Below are positions 36,356 through 45,959 of a DNA stretch of 64,000 nucleotides, piece after piece (the first letter of the stretch is position 1; each line of letters begins with the position of its first letter). The stretch is from contig NC_016745.1 in NCBI RefSeq assembly GCF_000243075.1, positions 985,660 through 1,049,659 of the forward strand, read 5' to 3'. A program made the position numbers and the translations under genes. This DNA is from Oceanimonas sp. GK1 (lineage in GTDB: Bacteria; Pseudomonadota; Gammaproteobacteria; Enterobacterales; Aeromonadaceae). The notes under the pieces are model-generated. The model saw only the letters and a program-made list of their open reading frames with translations, made no database searches and was not told the DNA's origin.

Positions 36356-36913
36356 GTGATAGATGGCGACGGATTTCGTCCCAATGTAGGCATAGTGATC
36401 TGCAATCGCAAGGGCCAGGTATTGTGGGCCAGGCGCTATGGTCAGCACTCCTGGCAGTTTCCCCAGGGGGGCGTAGACGACGGGGAAAACCCCGAGCAGG
36501 CCATGTACCGGGAGTTGTACGAAGAAATCGGACTTCGCCCCGAGAACGTGACCCTGCTGGCGGTCACCCGCCACTGGCTCAAGTACAAGCTGCCCAAGCG
36601 GCTGGTAAGATGGGACAGCAATCCTGTCTGCATTGGTCAGAAACAGAAATGGTTTTTGCTGCGATTGGACTCGGATCATGAATCACACATCAAATTCGGC
36701 TGCCACGGGCATCCGGAGTTTGATGACTGGCGCTGGGTCAGCTACTGGTATCCGGTACGCCAGGTGGTGTCTTTTAAACGGGAAGTATATCGGCGGGTGC
36801 TGCGGGAGTTTGCCCCCATCGTAATGGCAGAGCAGAACCGTCACCGGGCTGACCAGGGTCGGCCGCGGACGGAGCCGGGACGCCAGCGGGACGGACGCCG
36901 GCGGCACAGGTAA
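36356..36913 (+). CDS. rppH: RNA pyrophosphohydrolase RppH
   Basis: A 185-residue Nudix hydrolase that removes pyrophosphate from mRNA 5' ends and so starts decay. The start GTG at 36356 gives [15 protein letters not shown] as in E. coli. The Nudix box runs [20 protein letters not shown] plus IGL. The C-terminal tail is Arg-rich and species-specific. It leads the rppH-ptsP-lgt-thyA run, with ptsP 18 bp downstream. Confidence 0.97.
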   Translation: MIDGDGFRPNVGIVICNRKGQVLWARRYGQHSWQFPQGGVDDGENPEQAMYRELYEEIGLRPENVTLLAVTRHWLKYKLPKRLVRWDSNPVCIGQKQKWFLLRLDSDHESHIKFGCHGHPEFDDWRWVSYWYPVRQVVSFKREVYRRVLREFAPIVMAEQNRHRADQGRPRTEPGRQRDGRRRHR

Positions 36914-36931
36914 TAGCAAGGGGGAGCGGCA

Positions 36932-39190
36932 GTGTTAAGGGAACTGAGAGAAATTGTCCAGCGGGTCACGGCCAGCTCCGATCTGAACGCAGCCATGGCG
37001 GAGCTGGCGCAACAAACCCGTCAGGCCATGCGGGTAGACTGCTGCTCCATTTATCTGCGCCGGGAAGACGACCCGGGGTTTCTGCTGGCCGCCACCGACG
37101 GCCTGGCGCCGGAAGCGGTGGGCCGGGCCCGCATTCCGCCGGGCGAAGGCATTGTTGGCCTGATTGGTGAAAAAGAAGAGCTGATCAACCTGGCCGACGC
37201 CCAGCACCACCCCAGCTTCAAATATCTGCCGGAAGCCCACGAAGACGAATTCAGATCCTTTCTCGGCGCCCCCATTATTCACCAGCGCAAGACCCTGGGG
37301 GTGCTGGTGGTGCAGCAAAAGCAGGTGCGGCTGTTCGAGGAAGGGGAAGAGTCCTTTCTGGTCACCCTGGCGGCCCAGCTGGCCACGGTGATCGCCCATG
37401 CCGAGGCCAGGGGTAACCTCAAGTCCCGCAACTGGCACGGCATGCTGCGGGGCCTGGCTGGCTCGCCCGGGGTGGCCATTGGCAAGGCCTGGGTGTGGCG
37501 CCCCAAAGTGGAGCTGGATCGGGTACGGGTCCGCCGGGCCGATGATTTGCCGGCCCAGCATCAGCGCCTCGACAAGGTGTTACAGCAGGTGGAGCAGGAG
37601 CTCGACGGCATGGCCCTGCGTTTCAAGGAGTCCCAGGCCGGTGAATCGATGGCGGTGTTTGAGGTGTATCAGTACATTCTCAAGGATCCGGTATTCATCG
37701 GGCTGATTCGGGAAGAGATCGAGCATGGCTGGAGCGCCGGCAGTGCGGTCAAGCGGGTGTGTGAAAAGCAGATCGCCCAGTTTGCCAACATGGCCGATCC
37801 TTACCTGCGCGAGCGGGCCGCCGACATTCGGGATCTGGGCCAGCGCCTGCTCACCCGGCTGATCCATGAAGATGACGGCCCCCTGGCGTTGTCCGAGCCC
37901 ATTATCCTGGTGGCCGATGAAATCAGTGCCACCCTGATCGCCGAAATTCCCCGCAACAAGCTCAAGGGCATAGTGTCGGCCAAGGGCTCCATCAACTCCC
38001 ACGCCGCCATTCTGGCCCGGGCCATGGGCATTCCGGCCGTGATGGGCATCGATCACTCCTTTGAGCTGTTGGAAGATCGTCAGTTGGTGGTGGATGGCTA
38101 TACCGGTGAACTGCTGGTGGAGCCGGCGCCTTCGGTGCTGAGGGAATACCGGCGGGTGATCGCCGAAGAAGCCCAGATGGACGAGCTGTTTGCCACGGTG
38201 CGCAAGGAGGCCTCGCGCACCCTGGACGATGTACAGGTGTCGCTGTTGCTGAACGCCGGCCTCAGTGCCGACGCCGACATTGCCATGAACGATGCCGCCG
38301 ACGGGGTCGGGCTGTTCCGCACCGAGATCCCCTTTATGATGCGGGATCGTTTTCCGTCCGAGCAGGAGCAGGTGCACAGCTACCGGCGGGTACTCACCAG
38401 CTATGTGGGCAAGCCGGTATGCATGCGTACCCTGGATGTGGGGGGCGACAAGCAGCTGCCTTATTTTCCCATTGTCGAGGAAAATCCCTTTCTCGGCTGG
38501 CGCGGCATTCGCCTGACCCTGGATCACCCGGAGATCTTCCTGGTGCAGCTCAAGGCCATGCTGAGGGCGAGCATCGGCCTCGACAACCTGTCGATCATGC
38601 TGCCCATGGTGGGCAGCCTGGACGAAGTGCGGGTAGCCCGCCGGCTGCTGGACCGGGCCTGGCGCGAGGTATCGGCGGAAACCGCCGACGAGCAGGGCAT
38701 TATTCGCTACCCCAGCCTGGGGGTGATGATCGAAGTGCCCTCGCTGTTGTACCAGCTGGCCGAGCTGGCGCCGCTGGTGGATTTCTGGTCGGTGGGCACC
38801 AACGATCTGACCCAGTACCTGCTGGCGGTGGATCGCAACAACGGCCGGGTTGCCGGTATTTACGACTCCCTGCATCCGGCGGTGCTGCGGGCCCTGCAGC
38901 AGATTATCGACACCGCCCGCCAGCATGCCCGGCCGGTATCCATCTGCGGCGAGCTGGCCGGAGACCCTATCGGCGTACTGGTGCTGATGGCCATGGGCTA
39001 CCGTCGCTTCAGCATGAATAACAGCAACATCATGCGCATCAAGTACATCGTGCGCCAGTCCCGTACCGACGAGCTGAAAAAACTGCTGCAGGAAGCCCTC
39101 AGCCACCACCATGTGGGCGCCTTCAAGGGCATCTTCGGGCGTTATCTGGAAGAGCGCGGCCTGGGCGGCCTGCTGCGCTCGGGGCTGTAG
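36932..39190 (+). CDS. ptsP: PTSNtr enzyme I, PtsP (EI-Ntr)
   Basis: A 752-residue phosphotransferase that passes phosphate from PEP to NPr in the nitrogen PTS. An N-terminal GAF domain (about 1-165: GIVGLIGEKEELINLADAQ) senses small molecules. The EI part has the phospho-His loop KGSINSHAAILARAMGIP and the PEP-binding barrel (GLFRTEIPFM, SVGTNDLTQYLLAVDR, SICGELAGDP). The start is GTG at 36932. It lies between rppH and lgt as in E. coli. Confidence 0.97.
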   Translation: MLRELREIVQRVTASSDLNAAMAELAQQTRQAMRVDCCSIYLRREDDPGFLLAATDGLAPEAVGRARIPPGEGIVGLIGEKEELINLADAQHHPSFKYLPEAHEDEFRSFLGAPIIHQRKTLGVLVVQQKQVRLFEEGEESFLVTLAAQLATVIAHAEARGNLKSRNWHGMLRGLAGSPGVAIGKAWVWRPKVELDRVRVRRADDLPAQHQRLDKVLQQVEQELDGMALRFKESQAGESMAVFEVYQYILKDPVFIGLIREEIEHGWSAGSAVKRVCEKQIAQFANMADPYLRERAADIRDLGQRLLTRLIHEDDGPLALSEPIILVADEISATLIAEIPRNKLKGIVSAKGSINSHAAILARAMGIPAVMGIDHSFELLEDRQLVVDGYTGELLVEPAPSVLREYRRVIAEEAQMDELFATVRKEASRTLDDVQVSLLLNAGLSADADIAMNDAADGVGLFRTEIPFMMRDRFPSEQEQVHSYRRVLTSYVGKPVCMRTLDVGGDKQLPYFPIVEENPFLGWRGIRLTLDHPEIFLVQLKAMLRASIGLDNLSIMLPMVGSLDEVRVARRLLDRAWREVSAETADEQGIIRYPSLGVMIEVPSLLYQLAELAPLVDFWSVGTNDLTQYLLAVDRNNGRVAGIYDSLHPAVLRALQQIIDTARQHARPVSICGELAGDPIGVLVLMAMGYRRFSMNNSNIMRIKYIVRQSRTDELKKLLQEALSHHHVGAFKGIFGRYLEERGLGGLLRSGL

Positions 39191-39204
39191 CAGCAGCAAG
39201 GATT

Positions 39205-39293
39205 GTAGCCGTCACTTTAGTCGGCGGGGCCTGTGCAACAGGCCTCCAACACATCGGCACCTTCAGGTTTGCGCCAGCTAAAGCGGCGCCTAC
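39205..39293. repeat. REP/BIME-like element with three stem-loops
   Basis: Terminal inverted repeats of 22 bp begin GTAGCCGTCACTTTAG on the left and, reversed, GTAGGCGCCGCTTTAG on the right, about 17 of 22 identical. Each end folds on itself. The middle holds a perfect hairpin GGCCTG-TGCAA-CAGGCC (39228-39244). It fills the ptsP-lgt gap. No transposase is present. Confidence 0.65.
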
Positions 39294-39395
39294 CACTTTA
39301 TGTCCCTTCACTCGGCCTGACGAAATGCACAGGTCCACAGACACTCGTCACGGTTTGCCTTACAATATCCGCTTTCCATTTTTCGGGGTAAACGC

Positions 39396-40214
39396 ATGTC
39401 TGATTCTCACTGGGTGTTTCCCGGCTTTGATCCCGTGGCCATTCAGCTGGGGCCGCTGGCGGTGCACTGGTACGGCCTGATGTACCTGTTGGGCTTTTTG
39501 TTCGCCTGGTGGCTGGGTAACCGGCGGGCCGCACAACCGGGCTCAGGCTGGACCAAAGATCAGGTGTCCGATGTGCTGTTCTACGGCTTTCTCGGGGTCA
39601 TTGTGGGCGGCCGGCTCGGCTATGTGCTGTTCTACCAGTTCGATACCTTTCTTGCGGATCCGCTTTACCTCATCAAAATCTGGTCCGGTGGCATGTCGTT
39701 CCACGGCGGCCTGCTGGGCGTGCTCACCGCCTTCTGGCTGTTTGGCCGCAAGCATCATAAAACCTTCTTTGCGGTCGCAGACTTTATCGCGCCGATGATC
39801 CCCTTTGGTTTGGGGGCCGGGCGCCTTGGCAACTTTATCAACGGCGAGCTGTGGGGTCGGGTGACCGACCTGCCCTGGGGCGTGATTTTCCCTGCCGCCG
39901 GTGCACTGCCCCGGCATCCTTCCCAGCTGTATCAGTTTGCCCTCGAAGGGGTGCTGCTGCTGATCATCCTCAATCTGGCCTGGCGTGCCCGGCCGCCCCG
40001 GGGCGTGATCTCCGGGCTGTTTTTGTTGTGCTACGGGCTGTTCCGCTTCCTGGTGGAGTTTGTTCGCCAGCCCGACGCCCAGCTGGGGCTGTACCTGGAC
40101 TTGTTCAGCATGGGCCAGCTGTTGTCGATGCCGATGATGATCGGCGGCGCATTGATGTTATGGGCGGCCTGTCGTCGTCCCCACTGGTTTGGTAATGGAG
40201 CAAAGACCGCATGA
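39396..40214 (+). CDS. lgt: Prolipoprotein diacylglyceryl transferase Lgt
   Basis: A 272-residue inner-membrane enzyme with seven TM helices that adds diacylglycerol to lipobox Cys. Hallmarks are [19 protein letters not shown] and the signature [16 protein letters not shown]. It overlaps thyA by 4 nt (ATGA). Confidence 0.97.
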   Translation: MSDSHWVFPGFDPVAIQLGPLAVHWYGLMYLLGFLFAWWLGNRRAAQPGSGWTKDQVSDVLFYGFLGVIVGGRLGYVLFYQFDTFLADPLYLIKIWSGGMSFHGGLLGVLTAFWLFGRKHHKTFFAVADFIAPMIPFGLGAGRLGNFINGELWGRVTDLPWGVIFPAAGALPRHPSQLYQFALEGVLLLIILNLAWRARPPRGVISGLFLLCYGLFRFLVEFVRQPDAQLGLYLDLFSMGQLLSMPMMIGGALMLWAACRRPHWFGNGAKTA

Positions 40215-41005
40215 AAGCCTATCTTGAGCTGATGCAACACATTCTTGATCACGGTGAACGCAAGGAAGACCGCACCGGTACCGGCACCCTGTCGGTGTTC
40301 GGCCACCAGATGCGTTTTAACCTGGCCGAGGGCTTCCCGCTGGTTACCACCAAGAAATGCCACCTCAGATCCATCATTCACGAACTGCTGTGGTTTCTGA
40401 ACGGCGACACCAATATTGCTTATCTCAAGGATAACGGCGTCAGCATCTGGGATGAATGGGCCGACGACAACGGCGAGCTGGGGCCGGTCTATGGCAAACA
40501 GTGGCGCAGCTGGGAAGCGGCCGATGGCCGGGTGATCGATCAAATCAGCCAGGCGCTGGCGACCATCAAAACCAACCCGGACAGCCGGCGGATTATCGTC
40601 TCCGCCTGGAATGTGGGGGAGCTGGAGCAAATGGCGCTGGCGCCCTGCCATGCGCTGTTTCAGTTCTATGTGGCCAATGGGCGGCTGTCCTGCCAGCTTT
40701 ACCAGCGCAGTTGCGATGTGTTCCTGGGGTTGCCGTTCAATATCGCCAGTTATGCCCTGCTGACCATGATGATGGCCCAGCAGGCGGGACTTGAGCCGGG
40801 AGACTTCGTCTGGACCGGTGGCGACGTGCACCTTTACAGCAATCATCTGGAGCAGGCCCGGCTGCAACTGGGGCGTGAGCCGAGAGCCTTGCCCACCATG
40901 CGGCTGGCGCGCCGCCCGGATTCACTGTTTGAGTATGTTTATGAGGATTTTATTCTGGAAGAGTACCATCCTCACCCCCATATAAAAGCACCCGTGGCCA
41001 TTTGA
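40211..41005 (+). CDS. thyA: Thymidylate synthase ThyA
   Basis: A 264-residue enzyme making dTMP from dUMP with methylene-THF. Motifs include [16 protein letters not shown], the catalytic Cys in [33 protein letters not shown] and the C-terminal HIKAPVAI. Its length equals that of E. coli ThyA. It is translationally coupled to lgt. Confidence 0.98.
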   Translation: MKAYLELMQHILDHGERKEDRTGTGTLSVFGHQMRFNLAEGFPLVTTKKCHLRSIIHELLWFLNGDTNIAYLKDNGVSIWDEWADDNGELGPVYGKQWRSWEAADGRVIDQISQALATIKTNPDSRRIIVSAWNVGELEQMALAPCHALFQFYVANGRLSCQLYQRSCDVFLGLPFNIASYALLTMMMAQQAGLEPGDFVWTGGDVHLYSNHLEQARLQLGREPRALPTMRLARRPDSLFEYVYEDFILEEYHPHPHIKAPVAI

Positions 41006-41182
41006 CAGATTTTTGTTTGTAAATAAAGCTATACTTTAGTTTAACATTTTAATTTCATCGGTATTTATGAGTCGTTGTGCGGTTTCTTTCGTTTTTACCG
41101 AGGTGTTGATCAGAAACAACCGATTATTACCACTGTAACAAGCTGATTACACTCGGGCTGTTCTTTGAGAAGGAGCTCGATT

Positions 41183-42382
41183 ATGTCTCATGTGCTTAAA
41201 CGCTTTCTGGCCATGGAATCGGCCGGTGGCATACTGCTAATCATTGCCGCCCTGATCGCCATGTTGATGGCCAATACCGGCCTCTCCGGCCTATACCAGG
41301 AATTCCTCAACATGCGCATTCAGTTGCGCATCAGTGATCTCGATCTCGACAAGCCGTTGTTGCTGTGGGTAAACGACGGCATGATGGCGGTATTTTTCCT
41401 GCTGGTCGGCCTCGAGGTGAAGCGGGAAATGGTGGAAGGCGCGCTGTCTACCCGTGAAAAAGCCATGTTTCCGGCCCTGGCGGCTATCGGTGGCATGGTG
41501 TTTCCGGCGCTGTGGTTCATGCTGCTGAACCTGGGTGAGCCCGCCAACCACGGCGGCTGGGCCATTCCTGCCGCTACCGACATCGCCTTTGCCCTTGGAG
41601 TCATGGCGCTGCTCGGCAAGCGGGTACCGCTGACCCTCAAGGTCTTTTTGCTGGCGCTGGCAATCATCGACGATCTGGGCGCCATCATCATCATCGCCCT
41701 GTTCTACAACCACGGTGTGGACTTCACTGCCATGGCGGTGGGCGCGTTGGGTATCGTTGGCCTGGTGTGGCTCAACCGAGCCCGGGTATGCAACCTGGTG
41801 CCCTACCTGCTGCTGGGCTGGATCATCTGGGTTGCGGTGCTCAAGTCCGGCGTACACGCGACCCTGGCCGGTGTGATTCTGGGCTTTTTGATCCCCCTGT
41901 ACGGCCATCGTTTTTCACCCTCCAAGCAACTGGAGCACTTCCTGCACCCCTGGTGTGCCTTTGTGATTTTGCCGCTGTTTGCCTTTGTGAACGCCGGCGT
42001 GTCGCTGGAAGGCCTGTCGCTGGCTGACCTGACCTCGGCGCTGCCTCTTGGCGTGATGGCCGGCCTGCTGCTGGGCAAGCCCATGGGCATTTTCCTGGTG
42101 AGCTGGCTGTCGGTGCGGCTGGGCTATGCCCAGTTGCCGGCGGGGGTGTGCTTTAAGCAGATCTTTGCGGTGTCGGTGCTGTGCGGTATTGGCTTTACCA
42201 TGTCGATCTTCATTTCATCCCTGGCCTTTGCGGATCAGGCTCAGCTGGCCAACCTGTCGCGCCTCGGCATTCTGATGGGCTCGAGCCTGGCGGCGGTGAG
42301 CGGTTATGTCATGCTGAGACGGGTATTGCCGCAAAAGGAGCCCCAGCGGCGCAAGGTGCCGGTGCGTACGCAACTGGTATAA
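41183..42382 (+). CDS. nhaA: Na+/H+ antiporter NhaA
   Basis: A 399-residue inner-membrane antiporter with 12 TM helices. The unwound-helix pair Thr132-Asp133 ([10 protein letters not shown]) and the ion-binding Asp163-Asp164 ([11 protein letters not shown]) are in the same positions as in E. coli NhaA. It expels Na+ at alkaline pH. AAGGAG lies 7 nt before the ATG at 41183. The 177-bp upstream gap is AT-rich and probably holds the promoter. nhaR follows after a terminator. Confidence 0.96.
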   Translation: MSHVLKRFLAMESAGGILLIIAALIAMLMANTGLSGLYQEFLNMRIQLRISDLDLDKPLLLWVNDGMMAVFFLLVGLEVKREMVEGALSTREKAMFPALAAIGGMVFPALWFMLLNLGEPANHGGWAIPAATDIAFALGVMALLGKRVPLTLKVFLLALAIIDDLGAIIIIALFYNHGVDFTAMAVGALGIVGLVWLNRARVCNLVPYLLLGWIIWVAVLKSGVHATLAGVILGFLIPLYGHRFSPSKQLEHFLHPWCAFVILPLFAFVNAGVSLEGLSLADLTSALPLGVMAGLLLGKPMGIFLVSWLSVRLGYAQLPAGVCFKQIFAVSVLCGIGFTMSIFISSLAFADQAQLANLSRLGILMGSSLAAVSGYVMLRRVLPQKEPQRRKVPVRTQLV

Positions 42383-42403
42383 ACAAGCGCCGATAGTGAA
42401 TGG

Positions 42404-42438
42404 AGCCGGCCGGGTGTAAAAATCCGGCCGGTTTCTTT
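42404..42438 (+). terminator. Terminator between nhaA and nhaR
   Basis: Stem CCGGCCGG, a 10-nt loop and CCGGCCGG, followed by TTTCTTT. It separates nhaA from nhaR, so nhaR probably has its own start or depends on read-through. Confidence 0.8.
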
Positions 42439-42470
42439 ATTATGGGCCATTGCATCGCGGAGGCGGCACC

Positions 42471-43415
42471 TTGTCACACCTGAATTACAATCATCTTTAT
42501 TATTTCTGGATGACCCAGAAAAAGGGCTCGGTCACCAAGGCCGCCGAGGCCCTGTTTCTGACCCCCCAGACTGTGACCGGGCAAATCCGCCAGCTGGAAG
42601 AGCGGCTGGGGGGCAAATTGTTCAAGCGTAAGGGCCGGCAGCTGGAGGCGAGCGAGCTGGGCCAGCTGGTGTTTCAGTATGCGGATCGCATGTTCAGCCT
42701 CTCCTACGAGATGCTGGATATCGTCAACTACCGCAAGGAAGATCACCTGGTGTTCGAGGTGGGCATTGCCGATGCCCTGTCGAAACGGCTGGCGAGCCGG
42801 GTGCTGTTATCAGTCATTCCCAATGACGGCTCCATTCACCTGCGCTGCTACGAGTCGACCCACGAAATGCTGCTGGAGCAGCTCAGCCAGCACAAGCTCG
42901 ACATGATCCTCTCCGATTGCCCGGTGGACTCCGCCCAGCACGGGGGGTTGCTGTCGAAAAAGCTGGGGGAGTGCGATATCGGCTTTTACTGCCGCGAGCC
43001 GCTGCCGGTGAAGCCCTTTCCCGCCTGTCTGGAAGAGCGCAAGTTGCTGATCCCGGGGCGACGCACCGCCATGGGACGCCAACTGCGGCACTGGCTGGAA
43101 GTGCAGGGTCTCAAGCCGCAGATCCTGGGGGAGTTTGACGATGCCGCCCTGATGAAGGCCTTTGGCTTTTTTAACCAGGGCATTTTCGTGGCGCCCGCCA
43201 TTTACCGGGATGCCATCTTGCAGTATCAGCCGGTGATCGAGATCGGTCGGGCCACGGAGCTGAAAGAGGAATACTATGTGATCTTCGCCGAACGCATGAT
43301 CCAGCACCCGGCGGTAAAACGGTTGTGCGAAAGTGACTTCAGCTCCCTGTTTTCGGGTCTCGACGACTTTTCGGCGGTGACCCCGCCCGCCACCTTTGAT
43401 GATGAATTCAGCTGA
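42471..43415 (+). CDS. nhaR: Transcriptional activator NhaR (LysR family)
   Basis: A 314-residue LysR regulator with [20 protein letters not shown] at the start and the blocks [40 protein letters not shown] and [15 protein letters not shown], very close to E. coli NhaR. It activates nhaA in response to Na+. The TTG at 42471 is chosen because GGAGG lies 7 nt upstream and homologues begin here. The next gene follows after 28 bp. Confidence 0.95.
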   Translation: MSHLNYNHLYYFWMTQKKGSVTKAAEALFLTPQTVTGQIRQLEERLGGKLFKRKGRQLEASELGQLVFQYADRMFSLSYEMLDIVNYRKEDHLVFEVGIADALSKRLASRVLLSVIPNDGSIHLRCYESTHEMLLEQLSQHKLDMILSDCPVDSAQHGGLLSKKLGECDIGFYCREPLPVKPFPACLEERKLLIPGRRTAMGRQLRHWLEVQGLKPQILGEFDDAALMKAFGFFNQGIFVAPAIYRDAILQYQPVIEIGRATELKEEYYVIFAERMIQHPAVKRLCESDFSSLFSGLDDFSAVTPPATFDDEFS

Positions 43416-43443
43416 GATCCCACACGTGAACGCGACCAACGCA

Positions 43444-43737
43444 ATGAATATCGAGGACATGGAAGCCAACGCCGCCCAGGCGGTGAAGCTGCTCAAGGCG
43501 CTGGCCAACGAGCGGCGGCTGTTTATTTTGTGTCACCTGCTCGACAAGGAGCTGTCGGTGGGAGAGATGAATCAGTTCCTGGGGCTGAGCCAGTCGGCCC
43601 TGTCCCAGCATCTGGCCATACTGCGCAACGACGATCTGGTCAGCACCCGCAAGGAAGCCCAGACCGTGTATTATTCGCTGAAAAGCAACGAAGTGCGGGA
43701 AATGATCGCCCTGCTGCACCGGCTGTATTGCCGGTAG
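43444..43737 (+). CDS. hlyU: ArsR-family regulator, HlyU-like
   Basis: A 97-residue winged-helix protein matching Vibrio HlyU along its length: KLLKALANERRLFILCHLL, LSQSALSQHLAILRND and RKEAQTVYYSLKSNEVREMI. HlyU derepresses hemolysin/toxin genes and senses redox through two Cys, corresponding here to Cys30 and Cys96 (LYCR). ATG 43444 matches the HlyU N-terminus (MNxxEM), though no clear Shine-Dalgarno precedes it; GTG 43426 or ATG 43399 are alternatives. It may be co-transcribed with nhaR. Confidence 0.8.
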   Translation: MNIEDMEANAAQAVKLLKALANERRLFILCHLLDKELSVGEMNQFLGLSQSALSQHLAILRNDDLVSTRKEAQTVYYSLKSNEVREMIALLHRLYCR

Positions 43738-43747
43738 GCGGAAACGC

Positions 43748-43795
43748 GGTGAGGAGTGAGGAGAAAACCTTACTTCAGGCTCCTCACTCCTCACC
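43748..43795. repeat. GTGAGGA heptad inverted repeat, element E
   Basis: Two phased heptads give the 16-bp arm GGTGAGGAGTGAGGAG (43748-43763). Its perfect complement is at 43780-43795, with a 16-nt loop. It sits just after the HlyU-like gene, facing rpsT. A normal terminator follows separately. Confidence 0.85.
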
Positions 43796-43809
43796 GATAA
43801 ACAGGCAAC

Positions 43810-43836
43810 AAAAAACCGGCATAAAGCCGGTTTTTT
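43810..43836. terminator. Bidirectional terminator between the HlyU-like gene and rpsT
   Basis: Stem ACCGGC-ATAAA-GCCGGT is flanked by runs of A and T, so it works for both converging genes. Confidence 0.92.
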
Positions 43837-43856
43837 CGATGCCAGATTAACAGCGC

Positions 43857-44117
43857 TTACAGGGCTTTGATCTGGGCATTCAGGCGGCTCTTGTGACGAG
43901 CGGCCTTGTTCTTGTGGATCAGACCTTTGGTGGCCATGCGGTCCAGCAGCGGCTGAGCGGCATCAAAGGCCTTCTGGGCGTTGGCCTTGTCACCGGTAGC
44001 GATGGCGGCAATGACTTTTTTCACGTAGGTGCGAACCATGGAACGACGGCTGGCGTTGTGCTTACGACGCTTTTCAGCCTGAATCGCGCGTTTCTTAGCA
44101 GACTTGATGTTAGCCAA
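43857..44117 (-). CDS. rpsT: 30S ribosomal protein S20
   Basis: An 86-residue Lys/Arg/Ala-rich helical protein beginning [18 protein letters not shown], typical of S20. It binds 16S rRNA. It has its own strong promoter and is divergent from murJ, as in E. coli and relatives. Confidence 0.98.
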   Translation of the reverse strand: MANIKSAKKRAIQAEKRRKHNASRRSMVRTYVKKVIAAIATGDKANAQKAFDAAQPLLDRMATKGLIHKNKAARHKSRLNAQIKAL

Positions 44118-44165
44118 GGTAAAACTCCTGAATCTGTCTTAGCGAGTGCTCATAAAAGGCCGTGG

Positions 44166-44194
44166 ACTATGCCTTTTTCACCGCTGATTGTCAA
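44166..44194 (-). promoter_or_regulatory. sigma-70 promoter of rpsT
   Basis: On the minus strand TTGACA, a 17-bp spacer and CATAGT lie 49 bp before the rpsT start. The rest of the 195-bp rpsT-murJ gap shows no gene; the murJ promoter must lie in 44195-44300. Confidence 0.75.
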
Positions 44195-44312
44195 TTGATT
44201 TGTGCAAATAAACACCGCCCTGTGGCGTGGCACAGGGCAGGGGGTTAAACTGTCCGCCGAATTCTAGCAGTATTCACCTGCGTTCAGCAATTTCTACCGT
44301 GAGGTTTTCATT

Positions 44313-45875
44313 TTGAGCAAGGCGCTGTTGCGGTCGGGCATGATTGTTTCTGCCATGACCCTGGTTTCCCGCGTGCTGGGTCTGGTCCGGGACGTGGTGA
44401 TCGCCAACCTGATGGGGGCGGGAGCCTCGGCCGATGTGTTCTTTTTTGCCAATCGCATCCCCAACTTTCTGCGCCGGCTGTTTGCCGAGGGAGCCTTTAA
44501 CCAGGCCTTTGTGCCTGTCATGACCGAATACAAGCAGACCAAAAGCTTCAAGGACACTCAGGATCTGCTGGCGGCGGTGTCGGGCACCCTGGGGCTGGTT
44601 GTGACCGGGGTCACCCTGGCGGGCATGCTGGGTTCGGGGGTGGTGACCGCCCTGTTTGGTGCCGGCTGGTTTATGGAATGGCTGAACGATGGCCCCGAGG
44701 CGCACAAGTTTGAGCTGGCGTCCTTGCTGCTCAAGATCACCTTTCCCTATCTGTGGTTTATCAGTTTTACCGCCATGGCCGGGGCCATTCTCAACACCTT
44801 TGGCAAGTTCGCAGTGTCGTCCTTTACCCCGGTGTTTCTCAATGTGTGCATTATCGCCGCCGCGCTGTGGTTGTCGCCCCGGCTGGCGCAGCCGGAAATC
44901 GGCCTGGCGGTGGGGGTCTTTGCCGGCGGCCTGGTGCAGTTTTTGTTTCAGTTTCCGTTTCTGGCCAAGCTCAGGCTGCTGGTTCGCCCGCGCTGGGCCT
45001 GGCATCATCCCGGGGTAGTGAAAATCCGCACCCTGATGATACCGGCGCTGTTCGGGGTGTCGGTGAGCCAGGTCAACCTGCTGTTCGATACCATGCTGGC
45101 GTCCTTTCTGGCCACCGGCTCCATCAGTTATCTGTATTATTCCGACCGGCTGCTGGAATTTCCGCTGGGGCTGTTCGGCATCGCCATCGCCACCGTGATT
45201 CTGCCGGCCCTGTCCAGCCGCCATGTGGATGAGGCCAAAGACGGTTTTGCCGCCACCATGGACTGGGGCGTGCGCATGGTGCTGCTGATGGGCTTTCCCG
45301 CCATGCTGGGGTTGATTGTGCTCAATGAGCCCATGCTCAGGGTGTTGTTCATGCGCGGCGAGTTCGGCATGGAAGAAGTGACCGCGGCGGGCAAAAGCCT
45401 GGTGGCCTATGGCCTGGGGCTGCAGGCCTTTATGCTGATCAAGGTGCTGGCGCCGGGCTACTATGCCCGCCAGGACACTCGAACCCCGGTGCGCTTTGGC
45501 ATTATCGCCATGGTGGCCAACATGGTGTTCAATGCCGCGCTGATCTTTCCCCTGGGCTATGTGGGGCTGGCCCTGGCCACGGCGCTGTCGGGCATACTCA
45601 ATGCCGCCCTGCTGGGCTGGGGACTGCATCAGCGCTCGGTGTACAGCCCGAGCCGCACCACCTGGGTGTTTCTGGCCCAGGTGGCCGGTGCCGGCGCCGG
45701 CATGGCCGGCCTGCTGTGGTGGTTGTCGCCGCCACTCACGGTCTGGGCCGGCTGGAGTCTGGGGCAGAGCGGGCTGCACCTGCTGGGTTATATCGGTGCC
45801 GGCGCGCTTTGTTACGGCGTGTTGCTGCTGGGGCTGGGGGTGCGGCCTCGGCATTTGCGCGCCGCCGAGGGCTGA
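44313..45875 (+). CDS. murJ: Lipid II flippase MurJ
   Basis: A 520-residue MOP-superfamily protein with 14 TM helices that flips lipid II across the inner membrane. Conserved segments include MTLVSRVLGLVRDVVIANLMG, written here only as a region (residues 15-35), FANRIPNFLRRLFAEGAFNQ with essential Arg residues, and APGYYARQDTRTPV. A TTG start at 44313 (MSKALLRSG) with GAGG upstream agrees with Vibrio homologues. ribF follows after 84 bp. Confidence 0.96.
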   Translation: MSKALLRSGMIVSAMTLVSRVLGLVRDVVIANLMGAGASADVFFFANRIPNFLRRLFAEGAFNQAFVPVMTEYKQTKSFKDTQDLLAAVSGTLGLVVTGVTLAGMLGSGVVTALFGAGWFMEWLNDGPEAHKFELASLLLKITFPYLWFISFTAMAGAILNTFGKFAVSSFTPVFLNVCIIAAALWLSPRLAQPEIGLAVGVFAGGLVQFLFQFPFLAKLRLLVRPRWAWHHPGVVKIRTLMIPALFGVSVSQVNLLFDTMLASFLATGSISYLYYSDRLLEFPLGLFGIAIATVILPALSSRHVDEAKDGFAATMDWGVRMVLLMGFPAMLGLIVLNEPMLRVLFMRGEFGMEEVTAAGKSLVAYGLGLQAFMLIKVLAPGYYARQDTRTPVRFGIIAMVANMVFNAALIFPLGYVGLALATALSGILNAALLGWGLHQRSVYSPSRTTWVFLAQVAGAGAGMAGLLWWLSPPLTVWAGWSLGQSGLHLLGYIGAGALCYGVLLLGLGVRPRHLRAAEG

Positions 45876-45959
45876 ATCGCGGCCTTGCCGAACAAGGGCT
45901 GATCCCGAGGGCCGGCTGAGGTATAATCCGCCGATTTGCAGGGGCCGGCAACAGGACTT

